A stretch of DNA of 9,016 nt from Pseudomonadota bacterium. GTDB lineage: Bacteria > Pseudomonadota > Alphaproteobacteria > Rhodospirillales > 2-02-FULL-58-16. The number at the start of each line of letters is the position of its first letter. Position 1 is the first letter of the stretch. This document shows, piece by piece, positions 1 through 6,682 of the stretch. The stretch spans positions 1 to 9,016 of the forward strand of contig JADFTO010000103.1 in NCBI GenBank assembly GCA_022560215.1, written 5' to 3'. The notes beneath the pieces are model-generated. The model had not been told where the DNA came from and did no database searches. It worked only from the letters and a program-made list of their open reading frames with translations. The position numbers and the translations under genes were made by a program.

Positions 1-47
1 GGGTTTCGTCTTTTGAGGGCTGCAACGGCGGCGCCGAAAATGAGAAT

Positions 48-97
48 CCACTTAGCCTTTTTTAACGTGGTGGCAAGCAGCCCAAATCCGTCCACGC
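48..97 (-). promoter_or_regulatory. SAM-II (SAM-alpha) riboswitch-like aptamer
   Basis: Read on the minus strand, this segment carries the conserved blocks of the SAM-II aptamer in the right order. CGTGG (96-92) can pair perfectly with CCACG (70-66) to form P1. The intervening loop has GGATTT (89-84) and GCTTGC (78-73). After P1 come TTAAA (65-61) and GCTAAG (56-51). SAM-II RNAs bind S-adenosylmethionine in an H-type pseudoknot and repress methionine or SAM genes. The likely loop-to-tail pairing, CTT (77-75) with AAG (59-57), is shorter than in known examples, and the P1-to-GCTAA spacing is about two bases short. The controlled gene lies left of base 1 and would be metK by synteny, or possibly metA/metX. 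No ATG occurs on this strand between the aptamer and the edge, so the start codon and expression platform are outside. Identification is from remembered family consensus. Confidence 0.76.
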
Positions 98-103
98 CGT
101 CAG

Positions 104-134
104 GCTATGTTGCAATCTTTTCGCCGGGGGTCAA
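104..134 (-). promoter_or_regulatory. Sigma70-type promoter for the riboswitch transcript
   Basis: On the minus strand a TTGACC -35 box (134-129) is followed 19 bases later by CATAGC (109-104), a weak -10 match; a 17 to 18 base register gives an even weaker box. Initiation about seven bases downstream would fall at the first bases of the SAM-II-like P1 stem. That is the arrangement expected for a riboswitch leader. The same TTGACC hexamer occurs in the XRE promoter at 775-780. Confidence 0.55.
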
Positions 135-143
135 GGGGATTTC

Positions 144-164
144 CGCCCGGGACGGGCCCGGGCG
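144..164 (-). terminator. GC hairpin downstream of the XRE gene, possible weak terminator
   Basis: An 8-bp perfect inverted repeat (144-151 with 157-164, 5-base loop) lies between the XRE stop codon and the next promoter. It is followed on the minus strand by GGAAATCCCC, not a T-run, so intrinsic termination is doubtful. It may simply separate the two transcripts or stabilise an mRNA 3' end. Confidence 0.3.
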
Positions 165-201
165 CGCCGAGAAGCGGGAAGCGGAGGGGAAAACGGGTCC
201 C

Positions 202-690
202 CTAAGACTTTCCGCCGGCCTTGGCGAGGGCCTTGGTCAGATCGAAAACGTGACGGCGCACCCGGGGGTCGGTGATCCGGTAATAGGCCCTGACCAGTTC
301 CAGGGTTTCCCGCCGGGTCAGGGGATCGGTCTCGAGGGGTTTCTGGGACTGGTCCTGAAGCCCCCTCGCCATGCGGCCCTTATGGGTCTTGAGCTCGGCC
401 GGAAGCTCTTCGAAGAAAAACGAAACCGGCACGTCGAGTATGCGGCTGAATTCGTAAAGCCGGCTCGCCCCCACCCGGTTGGCGCCGCGCTCGTATTTCT
501 GGATCTGCTGGAAGGTGAGGCCGACCGCGTCGCCCAGCTTTTCCTGACTGAGGCCGAGGAGCGTGCGCCGCATCCTGACCCGGCCGCCGACGTGAATATC
601 GACGGGATTGGGGACGCCCGGAGGCAGGCGGCGCCTGCCGCGGACGCGAGAGGGGCTCTTTTCCCCTCGGCTGGCTTTGGGTTTTTTCAT
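202..690 (-). CDS. XRE-family helix-turn-helix transcriptional regulator (PhrR/PraR-like)
   Basis: This 162-residue DNA-binding protein has a basic tail (residues 1-28), then an HTH_3/Cro-C1 type domain at about 36-91. That domain starts with NPVDIHVGGRVRMRR, and its recognition region contains LTFQQIQKYERG. Residues 92-162 form a charged helical tail. The block is typical of the alphaproteobacterial regulators that sit between lnt and metK, of which rhizobial PhrR and PraR are described members. Its regulon here is unknown. The ATG at 690 was chosen because a promoter at 780-751 excludes the longer start at 786, and GGGG and AGGG runs lie upstream. An in-frame ATG at 723 would add 11 residues and cannot be ruled out. 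It has its own promoter and is probably not only read through from lnt. Confidence 0.9.
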   Translation of the reverse strand: MKKPKASRGEKSPSRVRGRRRLPPGVPNPVDIHVGGRVRMRRTLLGLSQEKLGDAVGLTFQQIQKYERGANRVGASRLYEFSRILDVPVSFFFEELPAELKTHKGRMARGLQDQSQKPLETDPLTRRETLELVRAYYRITDPRVRRHVFDLTKALAKAGGKS

Positions 691-750
691 GACACCCCGT
701 ACATCCCTAAATAAAAAATCCATCAACGCCCCGGAAGGGCCGATCAGCAG

Positions 751-780
751 ACGATAGGGGAATGAATTGCCGATGGTCAA
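751..780 (-). promoter_or_regulatory. Promoter of the XRE regulator gene
   Basis: On the minus strand TTGACC (780-775) and TATCGT (756-751) are separated by 18 bases, a good housekeeping-sigma promoter. Transcription should begin near 744, giving a leader of about 55 bases to the ATG at 690. Just upstream, 791-804 holds a 5-bp inverted repeat (CATAC and GTATG around GCTG). It could be an operator, for example for autoregulation, but it is short. The 132-base gap between lnt and the XRE gene holds nothing else I can identify. Confidence 0.6.
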
Positions 781-822
781 TGACATTATTCATACGCTGG
801 TATGCATGGCGAAATGTCTTTC

Positions 823-2400
823 TCACCTTCTGTTTGCAAGGGCGGGTGCCCTCCCGGAGAGCAGGAATCCGCAACCGGCAACGGCGAGGACGAGCACCAG
901 CAGGGTCCAATCTCCGAAACGGGCGTAAGGGGTCGGCCCTTCCAAATCTGTCGGCAATCCACTGTCGAGCGTTCCCTTCACCCCCAGGCCGAGACTCGCC
1001 AGGACGCGGCCGTATGCGTCCACCACGCCCGAGATTCCGTTGTTGGCCACCCGCACCACGGGCAGGCCTTCCTCGACCGCCCTCAGCCGGGCGGCGGCGA
1101 AGTGCTGATAGGGCCCCGCCGTCAGCCCGTACCAGGCGTCGTTGGTGATGTTGAGCAGCCAGCCGGGGCGGTTGTCCGGCGCCGCCACGCTTCCTGGGAA
1201 GATGACCTCGTAGCAGATCAGCGGCCCCACCGGCGGCAGACCCTTGAGCTCCATGGTGACGAGGCCGGCGCCCGGCGAGAAGTCGCGGCCGCCTTCCGTC
1301 ACCTTGGCGAAGCCGAGGAAGCGCCTGAACGGCACGTACTCCCCGAATGGCACCAGGTGGAACTTGTCATAGGTTCCCGTCACCCTGCCGCCTTCGTCGA
1401 TGGCGAACAGGCTGTTCCAGACCCGGCCCCCGGGCCCGGATCTGAGGGCGCCGGTGATGGTGAGCCCCCCTTTCGGCGTCGCCTCTCCGATGGCGGCCCG
1501 GATTTCCGGGCTGTTGGAAAGATAGAACGGCACCGCCGTCTCCGCCCAGATGACGTGGGTCGGCGGCGCGCCTTTCCCGGGCCGGACGCTCATGCGCAGT
1601 TGTTCGGCCACGTGCGCCGCGCGCAAATCGGGATGCCACTTGAGCTTTTGGTCGATGTTGGGCTGCACCAGGCGCAGGCGCACGTCCGGGACCATGGCCC
1701 CGTCCGCCCCGGCGAGGCGCCACTGGCCCGCGCCCCAGACCGCCGCCAGGGCGGCGAAGGCGGCGAGGACGGCCCGCCCGCCCCCCTTGCCGCCGGCGAA
1801 GAGGACCGCCGGCATGGCGGCGGCCGCCACGGTGAGCAGGCCGAGCCCGTGAACGCCGGCGACGGCCGCCCCCTGGATCATGCCGTCGGAGAATGTCCAG
1901 ACGCTGCCCACCAGGTTCCAGGGAAACCCCGTCAGGACCCAGCCCCTGAGCCACTCGAAAGCCGTCCAAACGGCGGCGAAGACGAGGATGCCGCCGGCGC
2001 CGCCGAGTCCGGCCAGTCGGCTACTGAGGGCGGCCCCGGCCGGGAACAGGGCGAGCAATCCCGAGAGCCCGAAGACCGCGAAGGGAACCATCCAGCCGAA
2101 GCGGTCGGGAAATGTCAGCAGGGCGAAGGAAACCCAGTACAGCCCGGCGGCGAAATAGCCGAGGCCGAACCACCATCCGACGGCAAAGGCGCTCCTCGGC
2201 CCGGGGCCGCCCTCGATCTGCCAGATCAAGCCGCTGAAGGCCGGCACCAGCAGGATCACCGCGTGCGCCGGCGGCAGGGCCCCCGTCGCCAGCGCGCCGA
2301 AGCCGAAGGCCAGGGCAAGGCGCCGCCAGCCCTTCAGGCCCAGGACCAGCGAGCGTATCCGCGTCAAGGCGCCGCCCGGGCTGGTGGAAACCTGGTCCAT
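823..2400 (-). CDS. lnt: Apolipoprotein N-acyltransferase
   Basis: Lnt transfers the third acyl chain from phospholipid to the N-terminal cysteine of lipoproteins at the periplasmic face of the inner membrane. This is the last maturation step before Lol export. The 525-residue product has several hydrophobic segments in the first 225 residues (about 28-60, 71-97, 103-130, 138-155, 178-202 and 210-227). A nitrilase-like domain follows at about 240-480, then a final membrane helix at about 498-514. The catalytic triad is visible: Glu287 in WAETAVP, Lys346 in YDKFHLVPFGEYVP, and Cys396 in ICYEVIFP. The ATG at 2400 lies 10 bases after the corC stop. An ATG at 2469 would overlap corC by 59 bases and add a non-hydrophobic tail. 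No Shine-Dalgarno precedes 2400 (the spacer reads CCCCTCCTTC), so translation is probably coupled to corC. Confidence 0.96.
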   Translation of the reverse strand: MDQVSTSPGGALTRIRSLVLGLKGWRRLALAFGFGALATGALPPAHAVILLVPAFSGLIWQIEGGPGPRSAFAVGWWFGLGYFAAGLYWVSFALLTFPDRFGWMVPFAVFGLSGLLALFPAGAALSSRLAGLGGAGGILVFAAVWTAFEWLRGWVLTGFPWNLVGSVWTFSDGMIQGAAVAGVHGLGLLTVAAAAMPAVLFAGGKGGGRAVLAAFAALAAVWGAGQWRLAGADGAMVPDVRLRLVQPNIDQKLKWHPDLRAAHVAEQLRMSVRPGKGAPPTHVIWAETAVPFYLSNSPEIRAAIGEATPKGGLTITGALRSGPGGRVWNSLFAIDEGGRVTGTYDKFHLVPFGEYVPFRRFLGFAKVTEGGRDFSPGAGLVTMELKGLPPVGPLICYEVIFPGSVAAPDNRPGWLLNITNDAWYGLTAGPYQHFAAARLRAVEEGLPVVRVANNGISGVVDAYGRVLASLGLGVKGTLDSGLPTDLEGPTPYARFGDWTLLVLVLAVAGCGFLLSGRAPALANRR

Positions 2401-2410
2401 GAAGGAGGGG

Positions 2411-3304
2411 TCAGCCGGATCGGACGCGGCCGTGCACGCGAACCCGCTTGATGCGGCGGGGATCGGCATCCAGGATCTCGAACTCCAGGCCCGAGGGGTG
2501 GGCGATCAGCTCACCGCGGATGGGCACCCTGCCGACCAGCAGAAAGACCAGGCCGCCGATGGTTTCGATGTCTTGGCGTTCCTCGTCGTTGACGAAGCGG
2601 CCGACGATGTCCTCGAGGGCCTCGATGGTGGCGCGGGCGTCTGCGTCCAGGGTGCCGTCGGGTCTCTTGTTGAGGTCGGGCTCGTCGTCCTGGTCGTGTT
2701 CGTCCTCGATCTCGCCGACGATTTCCTCGACCAGATCCTCGATGGTGACCAGGCCGTCGACGCCGCCGAACTCGTCCACGACCAGTGCCATGTGCGAGCG
2801 CTTGACGCGCATTTCCAGAAGCAGTTCCGGCACCTGCATGGACGGCGAGACGAACAGGATCTGGCGCAGGATATCGGCCAGCGAGAAGGGGCGGTCCACG
2901 CCCTGCCAGGGCAGCACGTCCTTGATGTGGACCATGCCGATGGCGTCGTCCAGGGTCTCCCGGTAGACGGGGAGGCGGGAGTGCCCCTCCTTGGTGATGG
3001 CGTCGACGACCCGTTCGAGAGACGTCCCCGCCTCCACGGCGACGATGTCGGCGCGGGGCACCATGACGTCGTGAATGGTTCGGTCGCGCAGTTCCAGAAT
3101 ATTGGCCAGCAGTCGCCGTTCATCATCGTCGATGGGGATTTCCTCGCGCTCCTCGATCAATTCGTCGAGGACGTCGCGGGCGGAGTGCTCGTCGTTGCGC
3201 GGCCCGGCCAGCCTCCGGAACCAGTCGCGCAGGCTGCGGGCCAGCGAGGGGTGCCCGGAACCGCCATCGGCGCCAGGCAGAATAGGGGATGACTGGTCGT
3301 TCAT
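2411..3304 (-). CDS. corC: CorC/HlyC-type CBS-domain protein (soluble)
   Basis: The 297-residue protein has a charged N-terminal region (1-75) and a CBS pair. CBS1 spans about 76-132 (HDVMVPRADIVAV to MVHIKDVL) and CBS2 about 148-200 (ILFVSPSMQVPELL to VTIEDLVEEIVGEIEDE). An acidic linker follows at about 200-222, then a CorC_HlyC transporter-associated domain at about 223-292. It lacks the DUF21 membrane domain of larger CNNM/TlyC relatives, so it resembles E. coli CorC (YbeX). CorC has been linked to Mg/Co efflux and, in recent E. coli work, to ribosome homeostasis; the molecular role is unsettled. CBS pairs usually bind adenine nucleotides. The ATG at 3304 was chosen because it follows the ybeY stop by 10 bases. 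An upstream ATG at 3448 would overlap ybeY by more than 130 bases and encode arginine- and proline-rich shadow sequence. Confidence 0.94.
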   Translation of the reverse strand: MNDQSSPILPGADGGSGHPSLARSLRDWFRRLAGPRNDEHSARDVLDELIEEREEIPIDDDERRLLANILELRDRTIHDVMVPRADIVAVEAGTSLERVVDAITKEGHSRLPVYRETLDDAIGMVHIKDVLPWQGVDRPFSLADILRQILFVSPSMQVPELLLEMRVKRSHMALVVDEFGGVDGLVTIEDLVEEIVGEIEDEHDQDDEPDLNKRPDGTLDADARATIEALEDIVGRFVNDEERQDIETIGGLVFLLVGRVPIRGELIAHPSGLEFEILDADPRRIKRVRVHGRVRSG

Positions 3305-3314
3305 GGGCCGACGC

Positions 3315-3836
3315 TCAACATTCGGTCCCTCGTTCGGGACGGCGCTCGGCGATGCCGAGGCTGGCCAGCACCTGGGATTCCAACCGTTCCATGCGGGCCG
3401 CTTCGGCCTCGCTCTCGTGGTCGTAACCGAGAAGATGTAGCATACCATGGACCACCAGATGACATAAATGGTCGGCCAGACTCACCCCTTCGGCCCCCGC
3501 CTCGGCGACCGCGGTCTCGTAGGCGACGACGATGTCGCCCAGAAGGACGGGGGCGCCCGCCCCGAGGCCGCCCTCGTCCAGGCCGGAAAACGAAAGCACG
3601 TTGGTGGCCCCGTCCCTGCCCCGGTAGTCCCGGTTGAGGGTTTCGACCAGGCCGTCGTCGGCCAGCAGGACGCTGGCCTCCGCCGCCCGCGCAGGGACCC
3701 GGGCGGGCGGCGGCCAGGCGGCCCGGAAGGCCGCGTGGGCGGCGGCCAGCGCGATCTTTCCGGGGGCCGGCAGGACCGATTTCCAGCCGGCGCAGGATAC
3801 GCAGACATCGACCGCCAGGTCGGGGACGTCAGTCAT
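3315..3836 (-). CDS. ybeY: Endoribonuclease YbeY (rRNA maturation factor)
   Basis: YbeY is a zinc-dependent RNase involved in 16S rRNA 3'-end maturation and 70S ribosome quality control. The 173-residue product carries the UPF0054 signature. HGMLHLLGYDH at 130-140 supplies the three zinc ligands His130, His134 and His140. The upstream core has LNRDYRGRDGATNVLSF at about 67-83 and LLGDIVVAYET at about 98-108, both typical. The length is normal. The ATG at 3836 overlaps the phoH stop by eight bases (ATGACTGA), so the two are very likely translationally coupled, and there is no clear Shine-Dalgarno. PhoH, YbeY and CorC are neighbours across most proteobacteria, which fits a shared RNA or ribosome role. 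Confidence 0.97.
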   Translation of the reverse strand: MTDVPDLAVDVCVSCAGWKSVLPAPGKIALAAAHAAFRAAWPPPARVPARAAEASVLLADDGLVETLNRDYRGRDGATNVLSFSGLDEGGLGAGAPVLLGDIVVAYETAVAEAGAEGVSLADHLCHLVVHGMLHLLGYDHESEAEAARMERLESQVLASLGIAERRPERGTEC

Positions 3837-4833
3837 GTTCAGCGGGGCCGGCCTTCCTTCCCTTGCGGGCCTCCGGCGACCCGTCGACCTTGTCGTAGGC
3901 GCGCACGATCCGGGTCACCAGGCCATGGCGGACCACGTCCACGTCGCTGAAGTGGACAAAGGTGACGCCGGGGACTCGTTCCAGGACCTCCAGCGCGTCG
4001 CCCAGGCCCGAGCGCGTTCCCCGGGGCAGGTCCACCTGGGTCAGGTCGCCGGTGACCACCATGCGGGAATTCTCGCCCATCCGGGTGAGCAGCATCTTCA
4101 TCTGCACGGCCGTGGTATTCTGGGCCTCGTCCAGGATGATGAAGGCGTTGGCCAGCGTCCGGCCGCGCATGAAGGCCAGCGGCGCCACCTCGATCTCTCC
4201 GGTCTCCAGGCGCTTGACGACTTGCGGGGCGGGCATCATGTCGTAGAGGGCGTCGTAAAGGGGCCGCAGGTACGGATCCACCTTCTCGCGCATGTCGCCG
4301 GGAAGGAAGCCCAGTTTCTCGCCCGCCTCCACCGCCGGGCGCGACAGGATGATGCGGTCCACCTCGCCCCCGATCAATCCTTCCACGGCCTTGGCCACCG
4401 CCAGGTACGTCTTGCCGGTGCCGGCGGGACCCAGTCCGAAGACCAGGTCGAAGTCGTCCATGGCCCGGATATAGTCGGCCTGCTTCGGAGAACGGGGCGA
4501 GATGGGTTTCTTGTGAGTGCGGATGGTGAGCCCGGTGTCGTCCCGGCCCGCCATGCGCAAGGCCGCGTCCACCTCTCCGGGGTCGACGCCGAGGCCGCGC
4601 TCCAGGCGCTTATAGAGGTCTTCCATCACCCGCGCGGCGGCGGCGACCGAGTCCCCGTCGCCGGTGAAGGACAACCGGTTGCCGCGGGCATGGATGGTCA
4701 CGTCCAGGGCCTGTTCGATGCGCGCCAGGTGGCTGTGATGGGAGCCGTAGAGCTGCTGGGCCAGGGTATTGTCGGCGAAGTCCAGGCGCCGGGTGCCCTG
4801 TTCCCTGTCCTGAACGGTGGCCCGGGGGCTCAT
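3829..4833 (-). CDS. phoH: PhoH-family P-loop NTPase (PhoH-like/YbeZ)
   Basis: This 334-residue cytoplasmic ATPase has a small KH-like N-terminal region (about 15-80). The P-loop core has Walker A GPAGTGKT at 135-142 and Walker B FIILDEAQN at 231-239. The SRPAVEAGEKLGFLPGD block at about 164-180 and VVTGDLTQVDLP at about 259-270 are hallmarks of the family. E. coli YbeZ interacts with YbeY; the biochemical function is thought to be RNA-related NTPase or helicase activity but is not settled. The name PhoH reflects the family, and phosphate regulation should not be assumed. The start overlaps the miaB stop as ATGA (4833-4830), so translation is coupled. The lysine- and arginine-rich C-terminus (about 320-330) is ordinary. 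Confidence 0.95.
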   Translation of the reverse strand: MSPRATVQDREQGTRRLDFADNTLAQQLYGSHHSHLARIEQALDVTIHARGNRLSFTGDGDSVAAAARVMEDLYKRLERGLGVDPGEVDAALRMAGRDDTGLTIRTHKKPISPRSPKQADYIRAMDDFDLVFGLGPAGTGKTYLAVAKAVEGLIGGEVDRIILSRPAVEAGEKLGFLPGDMREKVDPYLRPLYDALYDMMPAPQVVKRLETGEIEVAPLAFMRGRTLANAFIILDEAQNTTAVQMKMLLTRMGENSRMVVTGDLTQVDLPRGTRSGLGDALEVLERVPGVTFVHFSDVDVVRHGLVTRIVRAYDKVDGSPEARKGRKAGPAEHD

Positions 4834-6179
4834 GACAGGGTGGCGCCGGCGGGCTCTCCGGCCGGGGCGCCGGCGAGGCTGTTGTTGAGGCCGGCGATGA
4901 TCTCGAGATCGGCGATGGTGCCGAGAAGGTCGTCGGGCCCCTCCACGTGGATCGCCTGCATGTAGGGGCTGCGGCCGACGAGTTGTCCCGGCCGCCGGCC
5001 CCTGCGGTCGAGCAGCGTCGGCATGATCCGGCCCACGCAGCGGACGTTGAAGTCAAGCTGCTGGGCCCCGAGCAGGTCCTGCAGGTCCCGCAGGCGTTCG
5101 TCCTTGACCGAATCCTCGACCTGGTCGCCTGAGTCGGCCGCCGGGGTCCCGGGCCGGGGGCTGTACTTGAAGGAATAGGCCTGGCAGAAGCCGATGTCCT
5201 CGACCAGCCTCAGGGTCTCCCGGAAGTCGCCGTCGGTCTCGCCTGGAAAGCCGACGATGAAGTCCGAGGCCAGGGCCAGGTCGGGCCGGGCGGCGCGCAG
5301 CCGGTCCACCAGCCGCCGGTAATCGTCGGCCCCGTGGCGGCGGTTCATGGCCGCCAGCACCCGGTCGGACCCCGATTGCACCGGCAGGTGGAGATAGGGC
5401 ATGAGCTGGGGAACGTCCCGGTGGGCGGCGATCAGGTCGTCGTCCATGTCGGCGGGATAGGACGTGGTGTAGCGGATGCGCTCCAGCCCCTCGATCCCGG
5501 CCAGTTCCCGGATCAACCGCCCGAGCCCCCAGTCGCCGCCGCGCACCGAAGCCTCCCCGTGATAGCGGTTGACGTTCTGGCCGAGCAGGGTGATCTCGCG
5601 CACCCCCCGGCCGGCCAGGCGGCGGGCCTCGTCATGCACGTCGGCCACGGGCCGGGAGTATTCCGCCCCCCGGGTATAGGGAACGACGCAGAAGGTGCAG
5701 AACTTGTCGCAGCCCTCCTGCACGGTCAGGAACGCGGCGGCGGTGCCCGGGTCCCGGTCCCGGGGCAGGCGGTCGAACTTGGGCACCTCGGGGAATTCGG
5801 TGTCGAGGACCCGGCCCTGCCCGACGCGGGCCATCATCTCGGGCAGGCGATGATAGGCCTGGGGACCGAAAACCATGTCCACGTAGGGGGCGCGGGAGAG
5901 GATCTCCGCTCCCTCCGCCTGGGCGACGCAGCCCGCGACGGCCAGGATCAGGCCGCCGCCGCCGTCCTTCCGGCGCTCCTTCAGGCGGCCCAGGCGGCCC
6001 AGTTCCGAATACACCTTCTCCGCCGCCTTCTCGCGTATGTGGCAGGTGTTGAGGATCACCATGTCGGCCTCGTCCGCGTCGTCCACCAACACGAAACCGA
6101 GGGGGGCCAGGACGTCCGCCATGCGCTCGGAGTCATAGACGTTCATCTGGCAGCCGTAGGTTTTAATGTGGAGTTTCAC
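4830..6179 (-). CDS. miaB: tRNA-2-methylthio-N6-isopentenyladenosine-37 synthase MiaB
   Basis: MiaB is a radical-SAM methylthiotransferase that converts i6A37 to ms2i6A37 in tRNAs reading UNN codons. With the GTG start the protein has 449 residues. The N-terminal UPF0004 domain holds the auxiliary cluster cysteines Cys10 (KTYGCQMN), Cys46 (LNTCHIREKA) and Cys84 (AGCVAQ). The radical-SAM motif CDKFCTFC gives Cys157, Cys161 and Cys164. A TRAM domain lies at about 375-435. The GTG at 6179 was preferred because the protein then begins directly with KLHIKTYGCQMN, as in E. coli MiaB, and lies 28 bases after the fur stop with a GGGCGGA run close upstream. The ATG at 6281 would overlap fur by about 70 bases and encode unrelated shadow sequence. 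MiaB consumes SAM, an incidental link to the SAM-responsive element further along. Confidence 0.96.
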   Translation of the reverse strand: MKLHIKTYGCQMNVYDSERMADVLAPLGFVLVDDADEADMVILNTCHIREKAAEKVYSELGRLGRLKERRKDGGGGLILAVAGCVAQAEGAEILSRAPYVDMVFGPQAYHRLPEMMARVGQGRVLDTEFPEVPKFDRLPRDRDPGTAAAFLTVQEGCDKFCTFCVVPYTRGAEYSRPVADVHDEARRLAGRGVREITLLGQNVNRYHGEASVRGGDWGLGRLIRELAGIEGLERIRYTTSYPADMDDDLIAAHRDVPQLMPYLHLPVQSGSDRVLAAMNRRHGADDYRRLVDRLRAARPDLALASDFIVGFPGETDGDFRETLRLVEDIGFCQAYSFKYSPRPGTPAADSGDQVEDSVKDERLRDLQDLLGAQQLDFNVRCVGRIMPTLLDRRGRRPGQLVGRSPYMQAIHVEGPDDLLGTIADLEIIAGLNNSLAGAPAGEPAGATLS

Positions 6180-6207
6180 GTCCGCCCAGCGCCGGAAATA
6201 CCCGCGT

Positions 6208-6621
6208 TCAATCCTTGTCAAGGGGCACGCCGTAGAGCTCCAGGCGGTGCCCGACCAATTCGAATCCGTGTTCCTCGGCAATCTTCACCTGCAAGGCCTC
6301 GATTTCCTCCGAATGGAATTCTATGACTTTATTGGATTGGATGTCGATCAGGTGGTCGTGGTGCTCGTCGGTGGCCTCTTCATAGCGCGAGCGGCCGTCA
6401 CCGAAATCGTGGCGCTCCAGGATTCCGGCCTCCTCGAACAGGCGCACGGTGCGATAGACGGTGGCGATGCTGATTCGCGGATCCAGGCGCGACGCCCGCC
6501 GATAGACTTTCTCGACGTGGGGATGGTCCTTGGCCTCGGAAAGCACTTTGGCGACGACCCGGCGTTGCTCGGTCATCTTCATGCCTTTTTGGAGGCAAAT
6601 CAGTTCGATTCGCGAGGGCAT
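6208..6621 (-). CDS. fur: Fur-family metal-responsive repressor (Fur/Mur type)
   Basis: The 137-residue protein has a winged-helix domain (about 1-83, with SIATVYRTVRLFEEAGILER at 51-70) and a dimerisation and metal domain (84-137). By alignment to Pseudomonas Fur, ligands of both metal sites are kept. The sensory site would use His33, Glu81 or Glu82, His90 and Glu101; the second site His87, Asp89, Glu108 and His125. The CxxC structural-zinc pair of E. coli Fur is absent (DIQS at 92-95), as is common in alphaproteobacterial Fur and Mur, so iron versus manganese sensing cannot be told from sequence. Its place before miaB is the conserved alphaproteobacterial position. The ATG at 6621 is supported by a strong GGGAGG Shine-Dalgarno about five bases upstream. 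Later in-frame ATGs at 6582 and 6576 are less well placed. Confidence 0.93.
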   Translation of the reverse strand: MPSRIELICLQKGMKMTEQRRVVAKVLSEAKDHPHVEKVYRRASRLDPRISIATVYRTVRLFEEAGILERHDFGDGRSRYEEATDEHHDHLIDIQSNKVIEFHSEEIEALQVKIAEEHGFELVGHRLELYGVPLDKD

Positions 6622-6659
6622 GGCACCTCCCGCGCTCCTTATGGAATAACGAACCGCTC

Positions 6660-6677
6660 GGCTGGGGAACCCCCGCC
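6660..6677 (-). other. Short GC hairpin between mucR and fur
   Basis: GGC-GGGG and CCCC-GCC arms (minus strand) can form a 7-bp stem with one bulged A and a 3-base loop, starting six bases after the mucR stop codon. No T-run follows, so it is at best a weak terminator or an mRNA-stabilising hairpin. I see no clear fur promoter in the 61-base gap, so fur may be partly read through from mucR. Confidence 0.3.
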
Positions 6678-6682
6678 TGCCC

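Noticed and set aside
13..714. Plus-strand open frame of 233 codons covering the left edge.
   Set aside because: It is antisense to the XRE gene and to the riboswitch and promoter; no motif and no ribosome binding site.
802..2451. A 549-codon plus-strand open frame.
   Set aside because: It is antisense to lnt, whose catalytic motifs are intact. Its product is rich in Gly, Pro, Arg and Glu without recognisable domains, as expected for a shadow frame in high-GC DNA.
3305..3448. N-terminal extension of CorC to the ATG at 3448.
   Set aside because: It would lie inside ybeY and encodes Arg/Pro-rich shadow sequence; the ATG at 3304 fits the family and spacing.
3634..4965. A 443-codon plus-strand open frame across ybeY, phoH and the miaB end.
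   Set aside because: It is antisense to three well-supported genes and has no family motifs.
6180..6281. N-terminal extension of MiaB to the ATG at 6281.
   Set aside because: The extra 34 residues overlap fur, are not conserved-looking, and MiaB proteins begin just before KLHIKTYGCQ; the GTG at 6179 fits better.
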